DNA of 64,000 nucleotides from contig DUSX01000003.1 of the NCBI GenBank assembly GCA_012842395.1, positions 1 to 64,000 on the forward strand. The letters are read 5' to 3'. The position numbers and the translations under genes are program-made. The notes under the pieces were generated by a model. It was not told the origin of the DNA. It saw only the letters and a program-made list of their open reading frames with translations, and searched no databases. This stretch comes from Bacillota bacterium. GTDB lineage: Bacteria > Bacillota > SHA-98 > UBA4971. Numbering within the stretch: position 1 is the first letter of the stretch; every line of letters begins with the position of its first letter. Of the stretch, positions 32,275-40,628 are shown one piece after another.

Positions 32275-33195
32275 ATGGCTCGTTGGTTCAGTGGCGGAGC
32301 GTCTGGCGCGCATTGCGAGAGCACGGGTACGGCGGCGGCTGCGCGGGCCGGTATGTCGGCCTCGTACTGCGACCATGCAGGGGGGCGTGGAAGACTTGAG
32401 GACGCCGTTGCGAGATTCGTGCGGGACGTCCTGGATGTGCTGCTGCCCGAAGAGGAAGGCTGTGTCCTGTGCGGGCAGTTCCACGCGCGGGGCCTCGAAG
32501 AGATCTTCTGCACACCGATATGCGGACACTGTCTGAGCAGGATACCCTTTGTGCAGCCGCCGTACTGCCTCAAGTGCGGCCGGCCGTTGAGGGGCGCGGC
32601 TCTCGGCCGTGGCGGCGAGACCCTACAAAGCAATCAGGTCTGCCGCGACTGCGCTTCGGGCGCGAGGTTCTTCGAGGTGGCCCGGGCGGTAGGGGTGTAC
32701 GACGGCGCGCTGAAAGACTTCGTCCACGCGTTCAAGTTCGGAGGGCGGCGGGAACTGGCCGAGGGCATCGGCGTCCTCATGGCGAGGGCCGTTGCGCGCG
32801 AGAAAGCGATGAGGGGTTCCGAGGTGTTGGTCCCAGTGCCGCTGCATCCGAAGCGTCTCGCTGAGCGGGGCTACAACCAGGCAGACCTGCTTGCGCGGGT
32901 AGTGGGGTCGTGCCTTGGCCTCCCTGTGAGGGCAGCGCTTGTTCGAAGCGTTCTTGCGGGAGAACAGAACAAGCTCGGGAGGCGCGAGAGGCGCGACAAC
33001 ATCCGCGGGGTATTCCTGGTCCCGCACCCGCTCGAGGTTGCCGGCAAGAGAGTGTTACTTATCGATGATGTGATCACAACCGGTGCCACTGCGAACGAAT
33101 GCTCGCGTGCACTCCTCCGTGCGGGAGCTGCCGAGGTCCGGGTGCTCGCTTCGGCCGTGGCCCCTTTGGAGAGGGAGTGGCTGGGCCGCGCCTGA
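32275..33195 (+). CDS. comFC: ComFC-type phosphoribosyltransferase family protein
   Basis: A 306-residue protein. After a variable N-terminus it has a Cys-rich zinc ribbon (CVLCGQ, CGHCLSR, CLKCGRPL, VCRDC) and then a PRTase-fold domain with VPLHPKRLAERGYNQADLLA, GRRERRDNIRGVF and the PRPP-loop motif LLIDDVITTGAT near 262-273. ComFC/ComF proteins are needed for natural transformation and work with ComFA. The N-terminal 45 residues look unconserved, so a later start is possible; ATG 32275 has AGCAGGGGG upstream. Confidence 0.92.
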   Translation: MARWFSGGASGAHCESTGTAAAARAGMSASYCDHAGGRGRLEDAVARFVRDVLDVLLPEEEGCVLCGQFHARGLEEIFCTPICGHCLSRIPFVQPPYCLKCGRPLRGAALGRGGETLQSNQVCRDCASGARFFEVARAVGVYDGALKDFVHAFKFGGRRELAEGIGVLMARAVAREKAMRGSEVLVPVPLHPKRLAERGYNQADLLARVVGSCLGLPVRAALVRSVLAGEQNKLGRRERRDNIRGVFLVPHPLEVAGKRVLLIDDVITTGATANECSRALLRAGAAEVRVLASAVAPLEREWLGRA

Positions 33196-33401
33196 AGTGC
33201 CGCCTCAGGTTAGCGGTATCTTTACCAAGAGCCCCGAGTCCTCGCATTCTCTTCCATTGACACGGGCATATCTCCTTGTCACGTACGCAACGCAGTCTCC
33301 CGCCCCGTCCGACAGCCTGTAGCGAGCTAGTCTAGTCAGGAATGTTGCTATTGCGCCGCCTTTGCGCGGATTCACCGGCTGGTTTCCTTCCCATTCGAAG
33401 G
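33196..33401. other. Short gene-free stretch after comFC
   Basis: No gene or terminator was recognised between the comFC stop and the family 1 repeat. Confidence 0.4.
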
Positions 33402-33603
33402 TCTAGGTGGGGGTGCAAGAGTGCTCCCGACTTTTGGGAGGCGTTGCCGGTGATTGCACGACGGGACGTGGAGAATTCGGCTGTCTTAAGCGCCGAATTC
33501 GGACGAGGCGCGCCGCAAGCGCGCCGTCCCCGGAAGGCAACACCGGCAACCCTGGGCAGGACCCCTCCGCCGAAAAGTAGCGCGAACTTTTGGCGACATA
33601 CCT
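33402..33603 (+). repeat. Dispersed repeat family 1, copy 3
   Basis: This is the best-formed copy. CTAGGTGGGGGTGC at the start; GTTGCCGGTG (33443-33452) pairs with CACCGGCAAC (33541-33550); GAATTCGGC (33473-33481) pairs with GCCGAATTC (33492-33500); GGCGCGC and GCGCGCC form a second inner hairpin; CGCCGAAAAG and CTTTTGGCG close a third. It lies about 200 bases behind comFC and next to the IS110 element. Confidence 0.88.
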
Positions 33604-33940
33604 GATATGGAAGGGCCATGTCAAGACCCTCCGAGCTGTTCCGTAGGATGGATTGTTAGTCGTTCACCCGGTCACATGCAAAGTACCTCTTTGGGGTTTG
33701 GGCAGTAGCGGGCGGACAGAGCGATGCGACGGCCTCTCATCTTGATATTCGCGGGTTGGATACCGTAAGACTTACACTCCGTCAGGGAGCTACCTCGGCC
33801 TAGACGCGTGCGTTCGGGCGGACCCCTTAGCACATAGGTAGTACGAGGATTCTCCCTACCGTCTCTCTGCCGCTCCGCTTACTGCTACACCTCCAAATCT
33901 ATCGGAAGTCTACATGCTACCAACAAATCCTGACCGAAGC
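33604..33940. other. Non-coding 3' flank of the IS110-family element
   Basis: About 340 bases with lower GC content than the surrounding genes and no coding frame, directly behind the transposase stop. In IS1111-type members the guide (bridge) RNA is encoded on this side. The element boundary could not be fixed from sequence alone because IS110 members often lack terminal inverted repeats. Confidence 0.45.
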
Positions 33941-35062
33941 CTACGCCACTTCCCTCTTTACGCTCTCTATCACTACTTCATGCGCAATCGCCCAGACAAA
34001 CCCCAACAGCTCCCGTGCCACTGCGACTACCACGACCTGTTTTGTCTTTCCCCTGCCCAGCATCTTCCTGTACTTGCGATTGAGCCGCATCTGCGCCTTC
34101 CAGGAAATTGCTCTAATCTCCTGCGATAGGCCCTCCTGGCGCTTTTTGAGCACAACCCCTACCTTCGGGGTGTGACGATAATTCCAGGCTGACTGCACTA
34201 TCACCCGGCGCACGTGAGCATTGCCGCTTTTGGTGATCGACCCCCGCCGCTCTTTTGCGCCACTCGAATACTCGCTTGGCATAACACCTGCGTAGGACAT
34301 GAGCTGTTTCGCATTCTCAAACCGGGTGATGTCCCCAAGCTCTGCCACCAGAGTCGCTGCTGTGATGAGATCCACCCCTCTAAGTGCCTGTAGCGCCTTT
34401 ATCACCCTCTGGTCAGCAAATGCCTCAACATACGCCGCTATCTCTTGCTCGAACCGCTCTATCCTGCTCCTCGCCTCATCGACCGCATGAATGTATTCTG
34501 CTAGCACTACTTGCTGCGCCGCTTGCTCGAAACGTATGCCCTCAAGCCACCGACGGTGTTTATCAGTCCATGCCCGTATCCCTTCAGGAGCCCTTAGCTT
34601 TAACCTCAAGAGGAACTTGCTCAATTGGTGCCGCTTCCTCAAAAGATCCTGACAGGCGTCTTCCCTTGCCCTCAAAAGATCCCTCAAAGTCTCCTGACGC
34701 TCATCAGGAACCCATACCGGCGTAAGATCCCCACTTCGCAGCAGCCTTGCAAGTTTCTTAGCATCCCTCCGGTCCGTCTTGACTCGCTCACCCGGCTTCC
34801 TCGGAACCAGTGACGGCGCAACTACCATACACGAACAGCCCATCGCTATAAGCTGCCTGTAAATCCCATACCCACAAGGGCCAGCCTCATAGCAGAACCT
34901 CAGGCCCCCTGGTTCGCCCAGTTTCCTTACCAGCTTGGCTATTGCCTGAGGCGTGTTAGGGATCACCCCGAGCCCCTCCGCGTCCTTCTCATCCCTACCT
35001 GCTACCGCAACCGCGATCGAATCCTTGTGAACATCCAGCCCGACGAATGTGGTATACTTCAT
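33941..35062 (-). mobile_element. IS110-family transposase (DEDD recombinase)
   Basis: A 373-residue intact transposase. The N-terminal RuvC-like DEDD domain has Asp10 in GLDVHKDS, Glu59 in CYEAGPCGYG and the pair Asp97/Asp100 in KTDRRDAKKLARLL. The C-terminal Transposase_20 domain has ALRGVDLITAATLVAELGDITRF, YAGVMPSEYSSGAKERRGSITKSGN and the conserved serine region. Its codon usage and lower GC differ from neighbouring genes, which suggests recent arrival. IS110 enzymes recombine DNA under a structured bridge RNA encoded in the element's non-coding end. No second copy is in the window. Confidence 0.95.
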
Positions 35063-35350
35063 GGTGCCGGCCTCCTTCGCTTGTAGCTCTGTGCTGGTGG
35101 ACCTTGTCTCCAGTATAACCTACGAACCGCGAATCGGGGCCGGCCCTTCCATTATGTCTAGATCGCTCAAGACGGTCGTCGTGCCCGGTCAAACTGGTAG
35201 GTACTGGGGAAGTTCAACAGTCTCACCCAGACTCACTTGGTGTGCGCCAGCCGCGAGGTTCCCTTGTATGCAACCCCGCAATGGCTCCCCCCAGGCCGAA
35301 GTCGCTAGCGGCGCGTGCGAGCTTCGATGGGGACGTGGTTAACCTCGTTG
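35063..35350. other. Non-coding 5' flank of the IS110-family element
   Basis: The 288 bases between the transposase start and the amidase remnant hold no gene. In classical IS110 members this side encodes the bridge RNA. A ribosome-type GGAGG (minus strand, 35068-35072) precedes the transposase start. The element's outer end is probably within this stretch. Confidence 0.45.
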
Positions 35351-35941
35351 TTACATAGTGCGCGCGAGCCAACTCGCGAGGATATGCTGGTCTCGCAGCC
35401 ACCCGGCAATGCCGTCCGTGATCGCCCGCGCGGCTTTCGTCTGAAACCCCTCGTCTCTAAGCAGCCTCTCCTCATCTTCGTTGGATATGAAGGCCAACTC
35501 GATAAGGGCGGCCGGCATTTTCGTGTGGCGCAGGACATAGAACCCAGCGTCCTTGACCCCTCGGTCCACAAGCCCGGTTGCGCGGACAAGGGGCACGTGT
35601 ATGGCCGCTGCGAGCTTCCTGCCTGGGTCGCTCGTCCTGTAGTAGTACGCCTCCGTGCCACGGGCGCTATCGCTACCAGCGGAGTTGCAGTGAATGGACA
35701 CGAACGCTGCGACTTCAGCGTTGTTGGCTCTCATCACGCGCGTTCTGAGGGGCACCGAGGCGTCTTTCGTCCTCGTGAGAATGACACCGATTCCCCCGTT
35801 CCGGAGCAGTGCTGCGACCCTCGCTGCCACGGCGAGATTGATGTCGGCCTCGCGCGTCCCGGCTCTCCCAACCGCTCCCGGATCATCCCCACCGTGCTAG
35901 TGGCCAGGGTCGAGGCACACAGCCGTCGTTCCCCTGAGCAT
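35351..35941 (-). pseudogene. N-acetylmuramoyl-L-alanine amidase (Amidase_3) broken by an in-frame TAG
   Basis: From ATG 35941 (GGGGGT nine bases upstream) the frame gives MLRGTTAVCLDPGH, then TAG at 35899-35897, then HGGDDPGAVGRAGTREADINLAVAARVAALL and the rest of a full Amidase_3 domain. Later conserved residues are intact: Glu in READIN, His in SIHCN and Glu in ALIELAFISN. Removing the six bases TAGCAC would restore DPGHGGDDPGA exactly, so this looks like a small insertion or duplication. Restart at the ATG near 35830 would lose the first zinc ligand. The neighbours are holin- and spanin-like genes, so it was probably an endolysin. Confidence 0.85.
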
Positions 35942-36235
35942 CCGGCATCACCCCCAAAGCTCGTGTTACGTTGATGCTAGCGCGTCACATGTCTTGTGAC
36001 GCCGCGGCACCCTTGTTCCAAATATCCTTGGACCCTTAGCCCGCAGTCGCGGCGATCCCGCATCGCCAACGCTAACGTATGCATGTGCCACTCGGGCTGT
36101 GACGCTTGCGGTCCGCTCCGCGTAGATTATGGAGGAGAAGTCGGGGCCAGGTGGGCGGCGCCCATCCGCTCCGTCACGAGTCATTTCGTTTCCTCGACTG
36201 GGGTCTCCGCCGGGCGCTCAGGAGGGGTGGGAAGG
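35942..36235. other. Gene-free stretch between amidase and holin-like genes
   Basis: This divergent spacer must hold the promoters of both sides of the lysis module. No strong -35/-10 pair or repeat was recognised. AGGAGGGG at 36220 serves the next gene. Confidence 0.4.
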
Positions 36236-36526
36236 ATGGAGAACGGGGTAACGATAGGGTACGATCTCAACGTTCATGATGCAGGACTCATCCCGCTAGT
36301 GATCGTGATCGTGCAATACCTCAAGAGGTACGTCGACAAGAGATGGGTGCCTCTTCTGCCGTTTCCGGTAAGCGCCGCGCTCTCGGCGCTCGTCGTCATC
36401 GGCTCCGCCGGCGAATGGCCGGGCTGGCCCGCGTTCCTCGCGCAGACCGCGGTGGAAACGTTGAAGGTGGCGTTCGCGGCCATGGGCTTGTTCAAGATAT
36501 ACTGGACCACGGTGCTCGGCAATTGA
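36236..36526 (+). CDS. Holin-like small membrane protein
   Basis: A 96-residue protein with about three hydrophobic segments: GLIPLVIVIVQYLK at 17-30, PLLPFPVSAALSALVVIGSA at 39-58 and AVETLKVAFAAMGLFKIYW near 70-90, with a Lys/Arg loop RYVDKRWV between the first two. Size, layout and a neighbouring amidase fit a phage-type holin that opens the inner membrane for an endolysin. The open frame reaches back to 35996, but AGGAGGGG at 36220 sets ATG 36236. Function is inferred from context; no diagnostic motif exists. Confidence 0.6.
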   Translation: MENGVTIGYDLNVHDAGLIPLVIVIVQYLKRYVDKRWVPLLPFPVSAALSALVVIGSAGEWPGWPAFLAQTAVETLKVAFAAMGLFKIYWTTVLGN

Positions 36527-36739
36527 TGCCGCCGCTCGGGATGGGAGACCCCGTCCGACAGCAGCCGCTTTGTTCCGGGAGACAACCATCGCTCCTGAAA
36601 TTGGCGTGAGGATGGTGCCAGGACGGCTGGAGGCTGCTGTGAGCGCGGCGCGAGGAGGGGGCTGTGTCCGGCGCGGCACCGAGCGTGGCCGGGCGGAAGG
36701 CGCCGGAAAGTCATACACGCGAGAAGAGGGGGTGATGTC

Positions 36740-37033
36740 GTGCTGTCGCCGATTGTCAAGAAGTGGCTCCCGTGGGTGATCGCGATAATTCTCGCAGGGC
36801 TTGCCGTGTTTGCAGGAATCAAGTGGTACGAGCGTGACCGCTTGTTGCGTGAGGCCCTCAAGGCCAATGAAAAGGTGGAGCAGGCGATGAAAGACGTGGC
36901 GTCAGTGGAGGAGCAGCTGAGACTCATCAAGGAGGAGATGAAGAAGCTCGACGAAAAGCAAGCTGAGATAGATGCGAGGGTGCGAGAACGCGACAAGGTC
37001 CTCGAGGAACTCGAAAGGAGGACGCGACAATGA
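36740..37033 (+). CDS. Inner-membrane spanin-like protein (Rz-like)
   Basis: A 97-residue protein with one N-terminal membrane helix (about 9-26, WLPWVIAIILAGLAVFAGI) and then a charged, uninterrupted coiled coil to the end (VEQAMKDVASVEEQLRLIKEEMKKLDEKQ). This is the layout of phage Rz inner spanins, which span the periplasm and pair with an outer-membrane lipoprotein. Start GTG 36740 has GAGGGGG upstream. Its stop overlaps the start of the next gene by four bases, as spanin pairs often do. FtsL/DivIC-type proteins share this shape, so the call is tentative. Confidence 0.55.
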   Translation: MLSPIVKKWLPWVIAIILAGLAVFAGIKWYERDRLLREALKANEKVEQAMKDVASVEEQLRLIKEEMKKLDEKQAEIDARVRERDKVLEELERRTRQ

Positions 37034-37758
37034 GGCAGCTACGACGTCTTCTGGTAATGGCGGGGGTGATCGCGCTCACGTTCGTGGCCTGTAGTGGGTC
37101 CGGCTTTGCGCAAAACTTGACGTATGCGGCGGGTCCGGCCGATGTGGCGATCGGGATCGCCACCCATCCTGGTGAAGTGCTCGCGTGCGCAGCAATTGTG
37201 GAGCAATCCGATGCAGGAGTAAACGCACAGGTAGCGGACGATACACCTGCGGTCAAAGAAGAAGGGCCGCCCGTCTCCGCGGCGTCATCCGATGAACCGG
37301 ATGGTCCGGACGGCGCGAGTTCCCCTTCGACCGGCCCGGCGGGTGCGACCTCAAAACCCGGCCCAGCGCAGGGCGCCGAGGTTCCCGGGACGTACGCGGA
37401 GCTAAAGGACTTGTATCTCAAGGCGCTTCAGAGGATCGTCGAGCTGGAGACGGCGCTTCAGGACGCGCTCGACCTCGCGCGCGGCTATCGCTCGGACTGG
37501 GAGGAAGAGCGAGCCTTGGCTGAAGCCCGGAAAGCCGAGGCCGAGCAGGCGCTCGAGGCTGCCAAGACCCTCCAAGACCTCGTGAACGAGATGAAGGACA
37601 TCATAAACAAGCAGCACGACATCATCATGAAGCTAACGGAAGTGAAGCCGACGTCAGTCGGTTTCACGGCCGGGGTATCCATCCAGCGGGCGGTCCTCGC
37701 ACCTGACAAGGTCTCGTACGCACCCGGTTTCACCGTCGGCATCATTGTGTTTCCGTGA
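37030..37758 (+). CDS. Exported coiled-coil protein, possible outer spanin partner
   Basis: A 242-residue exported protein. The N-terminal hydrophobic segment ends in LTFVACSGSG, close to but not a perfect lipobox, so it may be a lipoprotein. A Pro/Gly/Ser-rich linker (about 75-118) leads to a coiled coil (about 122-195, VELETALQDALDLARGYRSDWEEERALAEARKAEAEQ) and a beta-like tail (SVGFTAGVSIQRA, GFTVGIIVFP). It overlaps the spanin-like gene upstream. It is longer than known outer spanins. No family was recognised; the role is inferred from order and architecture. Confidence 0.5.
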   Translation: MRQLRRLLVMAGVIALTFVACSGSGFAQNLTYAAGPADVAIGIATHPGEVLACAAIVEQSDAGVNAQVADDTPAVKEEGPPVSAASSDEPDGPDGASSPSTGPAGATSKPGPAQGAEVPGTYAELKDLYLKALQRIVELETALQDALDLARGYRSDWEEERALAEARKAEAEQALEAAKTLQDLVNEMKDIINKQHDIIMKLTEVKPTSVGFTAGVSIQRAVLAPDKVSYAPGFTVGIIVFP

Positions 37759-37800
37759 GGAGACCGCAGTCCTGGGCAGGTACACTAAGCAGCCGTCCAT

Positions 37801-37855
37801 GGCGGCCAGCTGTCGCCGCCATCGAGAAGGTGAAAGTAGCAGCCGGCTGCTGGCC
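37801..37855 (+). repeat. Dispersed repeat family 2, copy A
   Basis: The core CCAGCTGTCGCCGCCATCG is followed by AGAAGGTGAAAGTAGCAGCC. Copies with the same core lie at 48302 and 60977. Here GGCCAGC and GCTGGCC-like ends pair to close a hairpin. It lies just behind the spanin-like gene. Confidence 0.7.
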
Positions 37856-37988
37856 TACCGTGCCGGACTTCAAGCAAGCGGGGCTCGCTCGGGCGCCGTC
37901 GCCAGCAGAGCAGCGGCGGCCTCGCGCAGCGTGATGAGGCGCGCGGTTCCCCCGGCCGGCGATCGCTCGCATGTGGCCGCAAGGCACC

Positions 37989-39026
37989 TCAGCCGCCGCT
38001 ATCCAGCTTCCTGGCGCTGGACTCTCTGACCGTGAGAGTGAGCGGAAAGAGGACGTGCCGCTCGGCAGGGGTCTGCCTCTCGATGAGCTTGATGAGGAGT
38101 TCTGCCGCCGCCTGCCCTAGGCGGTATATGGGCTGCGTGACCGTGGTAAGGGCCGGGGTTACGTACGCGCCGAGGGCTATGCCGTCGAATCCTACCACCG
38201 AAAGATCCTGCGGAACCCTGAACCCACGCTGCCTGGCGGCGCTTATTGCCCCGATAGCCATCATGTCATTTGAGGCGAAGACCGCTGTGACGCCCGGGCT
38301 TCGGTCGAGGATGTCCATCATGGCGCGGTATCCGCCGGGTTCGGTGAAATCCCCCTGTGCGACGTGCGACTCGTCATAAGGGATGCCGTGGCGCTGGAGC
38401 GCGGCGCGGTATCCCTCCAGCCGGCGGAACGTGGCGGTCTGGTCCGGCGGCCCTGCTATGCAGGCTATGTCCCTGTGGCCGAGGCTGACGAGATGGTCCA
38501 CCGCTAACTCCACGCCTGCCTCGTTGTCACCGTCGACCCAGCACACATCGCTGTTGCGCCCGGGGTTGCCCAGGAAAACGAAGGGGATGTCGCGCTCCTT
38601 CAGGAAGTCCACCCGCTCGTCGGTGACCCTTGGCTCGGTGAGGATGAGCCCGTCTACTCGATGAGAGCTGACGATCTTCGTGAATGCGGTGTTGCCGGCC
38701 GGCTCATCCTGCGATGCCCTGGGGCTGGACAGCAGGATCGAAAACCCCTTGGTAATGGCATAATCCCCAATTCCCCCTACGAACTCCAGGAAGAAAGGGT
38801 CGGAGAGGGAGCGTGGCGCGAACGGGATGACCAGGCCGATGACGTTGGTTCGACGCTTTGCAAGACCGCTCGCGGCAGAGTGGGGGTGATAGTTGAGCTC
38901 ACGCGCGAGCTGCTGGACCCTGGCACGCGTCTCCTTGCTTACACGCGGGTCGCCTGCGAGGGCTCTCGATACTGTTGACTTGGAGATCTTTAGCCACTGG
39001 GCAAGGTCCTGCATGGTGACAGGCAC
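37989..39026 (-). CDS. LacI-family transcriptional regulator
   Basis: A 345-residue LacI/GalR-type protein with an N-terminal helix-turn-helix (VTMQDLAQWLKISKSTVSRALAGDPRVSKETRARV), the hinge helix region NVIGLVIPF and a periplasmic-binding-protein-like ligand domain ending VPQDLSVVGFDGIALGAYVTPALTTV. GTG 39026 behind GGAGGAGG is preferred to the frame start at 39092. A palindrome typical of LacI-family operators lies 80 bases upstream (39107-39120), so it probably controls itself. No sugar genes adjoin it, so its targets are unknown. Confidence 0.93.
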   Translation of the reverse strand: MPVTMQDLAQWLKISKSTVSRALAGDPRVSKETRARVQQLARELNYHPHSAASGLAKRRTNVIGLVIPFAPRSLSDPFFLEFVGGIGDYAITKGFSILLSSPRASQDEPAGNTAFTKIVSSHRVDGLILTEPRVTDERVDFLKERDIPFVFLGNPGRNSDVCWVDGDNEAGVELAVDHLVSLGHRDIACIAGPPDQTATFRRLEGYRAALQRHGIPYDESHVAQGDFTEPGGYRAMMDILDRSPGVTAVFASNDMMAIGAISAARQRGFRVPQDLSVVGFDGIALGAYVTPALTTVTQPIYRLGQAAAELLIKLIERQTPAERHVLFPLTLTVRESSARKLDSGG

Positions 39027-39451
39027 GTCGTCATCCTCCTCCGGTATGGCGCCAGCCTGGGTCGACGACGCCCGATCCGCCCCTCGATCCACCCGTCGCT
39101 CCCGGCTGCAACCGGTTGTATTCCAAACCCACTCCTTCGCGTTTGTTTCCGCAATTCCTCTTTCGCATGATCATAGCCGACTACCTCTCGCAGTGCAAGG
39201 TTGCGGAACCCTTCCCGCCACGCCATCCTACGCCCCGCCACGCTGTCCGCCCGCCGCACTGCGCGAACTCTTACCGGCTTGCCGCCGGAGGGCCTGGCGT
39301 CAAGATCCCCCAAGAGCCCGGCTGCGGAACCTCCTTGGGGCCTGCAGGCCGGCCGTGCCATCCAGTGCCGGCTCGGTGCAGGCAGGAACGGTTCCGCATA
39401 TGATAGGTCCGGGTATGAGTCGGGCTGGAAGCGAGGGGGTGGCGTTGAGCC
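39027..39451. promoter_or_regulatory. Divergent control region with a LacI-type operator
   Basis: TGCAACCGGTTGTA (39107-39120) is a near-perfect palindrome with the central CG of LacI-family operators. The rest holds no gene. GCGGAACC occurs twice and GGTTCCGC once in the part nearer the L,D-transpeptidase, which may be further protein sites. Confidence 0.6.
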
Positions 39452-40480
39452 ATGGACGTGAAGCGGCCGGTTGCGTTCAAACGTGGCGACTCGGGCCCGT
39501 TCATTGCCGATGCCCAGGAGATGCTTGCCAAGCTGGGATTCGACCCGGGAGGCCCTGAGGGCGTGTTTGTGTCCAAGACGGAGGACGCAGTGAGGGCTTT
39601 TCAGCGGGAATACGGGCTCGAGGTCACAGGTGTGCTGGACTGCGTGACGCTGAAGCTCCTGTATGAGGAGGTCGATCCACAGAGTTACCCATCGGTGCTG
39701 ATGGAAGGACCCGTCGAGCAAGCAGGGCTGGCGGACGCGTCTCCCCCGGGCCAGTCTTCACAAGGTAGGTTTCGGTCGGGCCCGGAGGCCGCGGCAGGGG
39801 GACGGACGATAGTGATCAGCGTTGGGGAGCGTGCCCTCGGCCTCTACGATGGTGACCGTCTCGTGCGACGGTACCCGGTGGCCATCGGCAAACCCTCGAC
39901 TCCGACGCCCGTCGGGACCCACAGGATCCTCGAAAAGATCATGTACCCGGGCGGTGGCCTCGGCACCCGGTGGATGGCGTTCACGTATCAGATGCACGGG
40001 ATCCATGGCACCAACCACCCGGAGCTCATCGGGCAAGCGGTTTCAAACGGTTGCGTGAGAATGCACAACGAACATGTCGAGGAGCTCTATGACCTTGTGG
40101 ACGTAGGCACCCCGGTCATTGTCATCGGGGGCCCGCTAAGTTCATGGCCATCCTTGGGAAAAGCCCAGCCTCCGGTGTCATCGGGGGCGGCGGACGGGCA
40201 CGGACACGCATCTGAGCATGGCGGGCCTGGCAACCGACCTGAAAGCGGCCAGCTAGGTGGCACGCCGGGCGGCGAGGGGCCGTGGGGGCTCGCGAATCCG
40301 GGCTCAGCCCGCCCCAAGGATCCCCTGGGGACCTCGGGCCGCACATACGTCGTGCAGTCAGGGGACAGCCTCTGGTCCATCGCCCGGCGATTCGGCACCA
40401 CAGTGGACGCGATCGCGGCCGCGAACAATCTGGTTAACCCAGACCTCATCTATCCAGGGGACGTGTTGCATCTGCCGTGA
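39452..40480 (+). CDS. L,D-transpeptidase (YkuD) with peptidoglycan-binding and LysM domains
   Basis: A 342-residue protein in three parts: PG_binding_1 (about 8-75, DSGPFIADAQEMLAKLGFDPGGPEGVF), a YkuD L,D-transpeptidase (about 118-228) with catalytic HGTNHPELIGQAVSNGCVRM containing the active Cys near 199, and after a Gly/Pro-rich linker a LysM domain (about 298-341, YVVQSGDSLWSIARRFGTTVDAIAAANNL). It should cross-link or modify peptidoglycan. Unusually there is no signal peptide: the first residues are MDVKRPVAFKRGDSG. This occurs in some spore-associated YkuD proteins, where the enzyme is packed into the forespore or coat. Confidence 0.92.
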   Translation: MDVKRPVAFKRGDSGPFIADAQEMLAKLGFDPGGPEGVFVSKTEDAVRAFQREYGLEVTGVLDCVTLKLLYEEVDPQSYPSVLMEGPVEQAGLADASPPGQSSQGRFRSGPEAAAGGRTIVISVGERALGLYDGDRLVRRYPVAIGKPSTPTPVGTHRILEKIMYPGGGLGTRWMAFTYQMHGIHGTNHPELIGQAVSNGCVRMHNEHVEELYDLVDVGTPVIVIGGPLSSWPSLGKAQPPVSSGAADGHGHASEHGGPGNRPESGQLGGTPGGEGPWGLANPGSARPKDPLGTSGRTYVVQSGDSLWSIARRFGTTVDAIAAANNLVNPDLIYPGDVLHLP

Positions 40481-40507
40481 CCCAGGAGGTGCGAGCGGAC
40501 CAGGTCC

Positions 40508-40577
40508 CCGTCTCCGTCCTAGTCCCCGTGCCCGGCCCCTGGGCCGGGCACGGGACAGGGGCCAGGCACGGAGACGG
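40508..40577. terminator. Large nested hairpin between convergent genes
   Basis: CCGTCTCCGT (40508-40517) pairs with ACGGAGACGG (40568-40577), and inside it CCGTGCCCGGCC pairs with GGCCGGGCACGG. It lies between the convergent L,D-transpeptidase and ATPase genes. No T-tract follows, so it may act as a transcript-end protector or a non-canonical terminator. Confidence 0.6.
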
Positions 40578-40628
40578 TCCTCTCGCGCCGGGTCGCGCCC
40601 CACGCGTCATCCTCGCGCGGTCAGGCCT

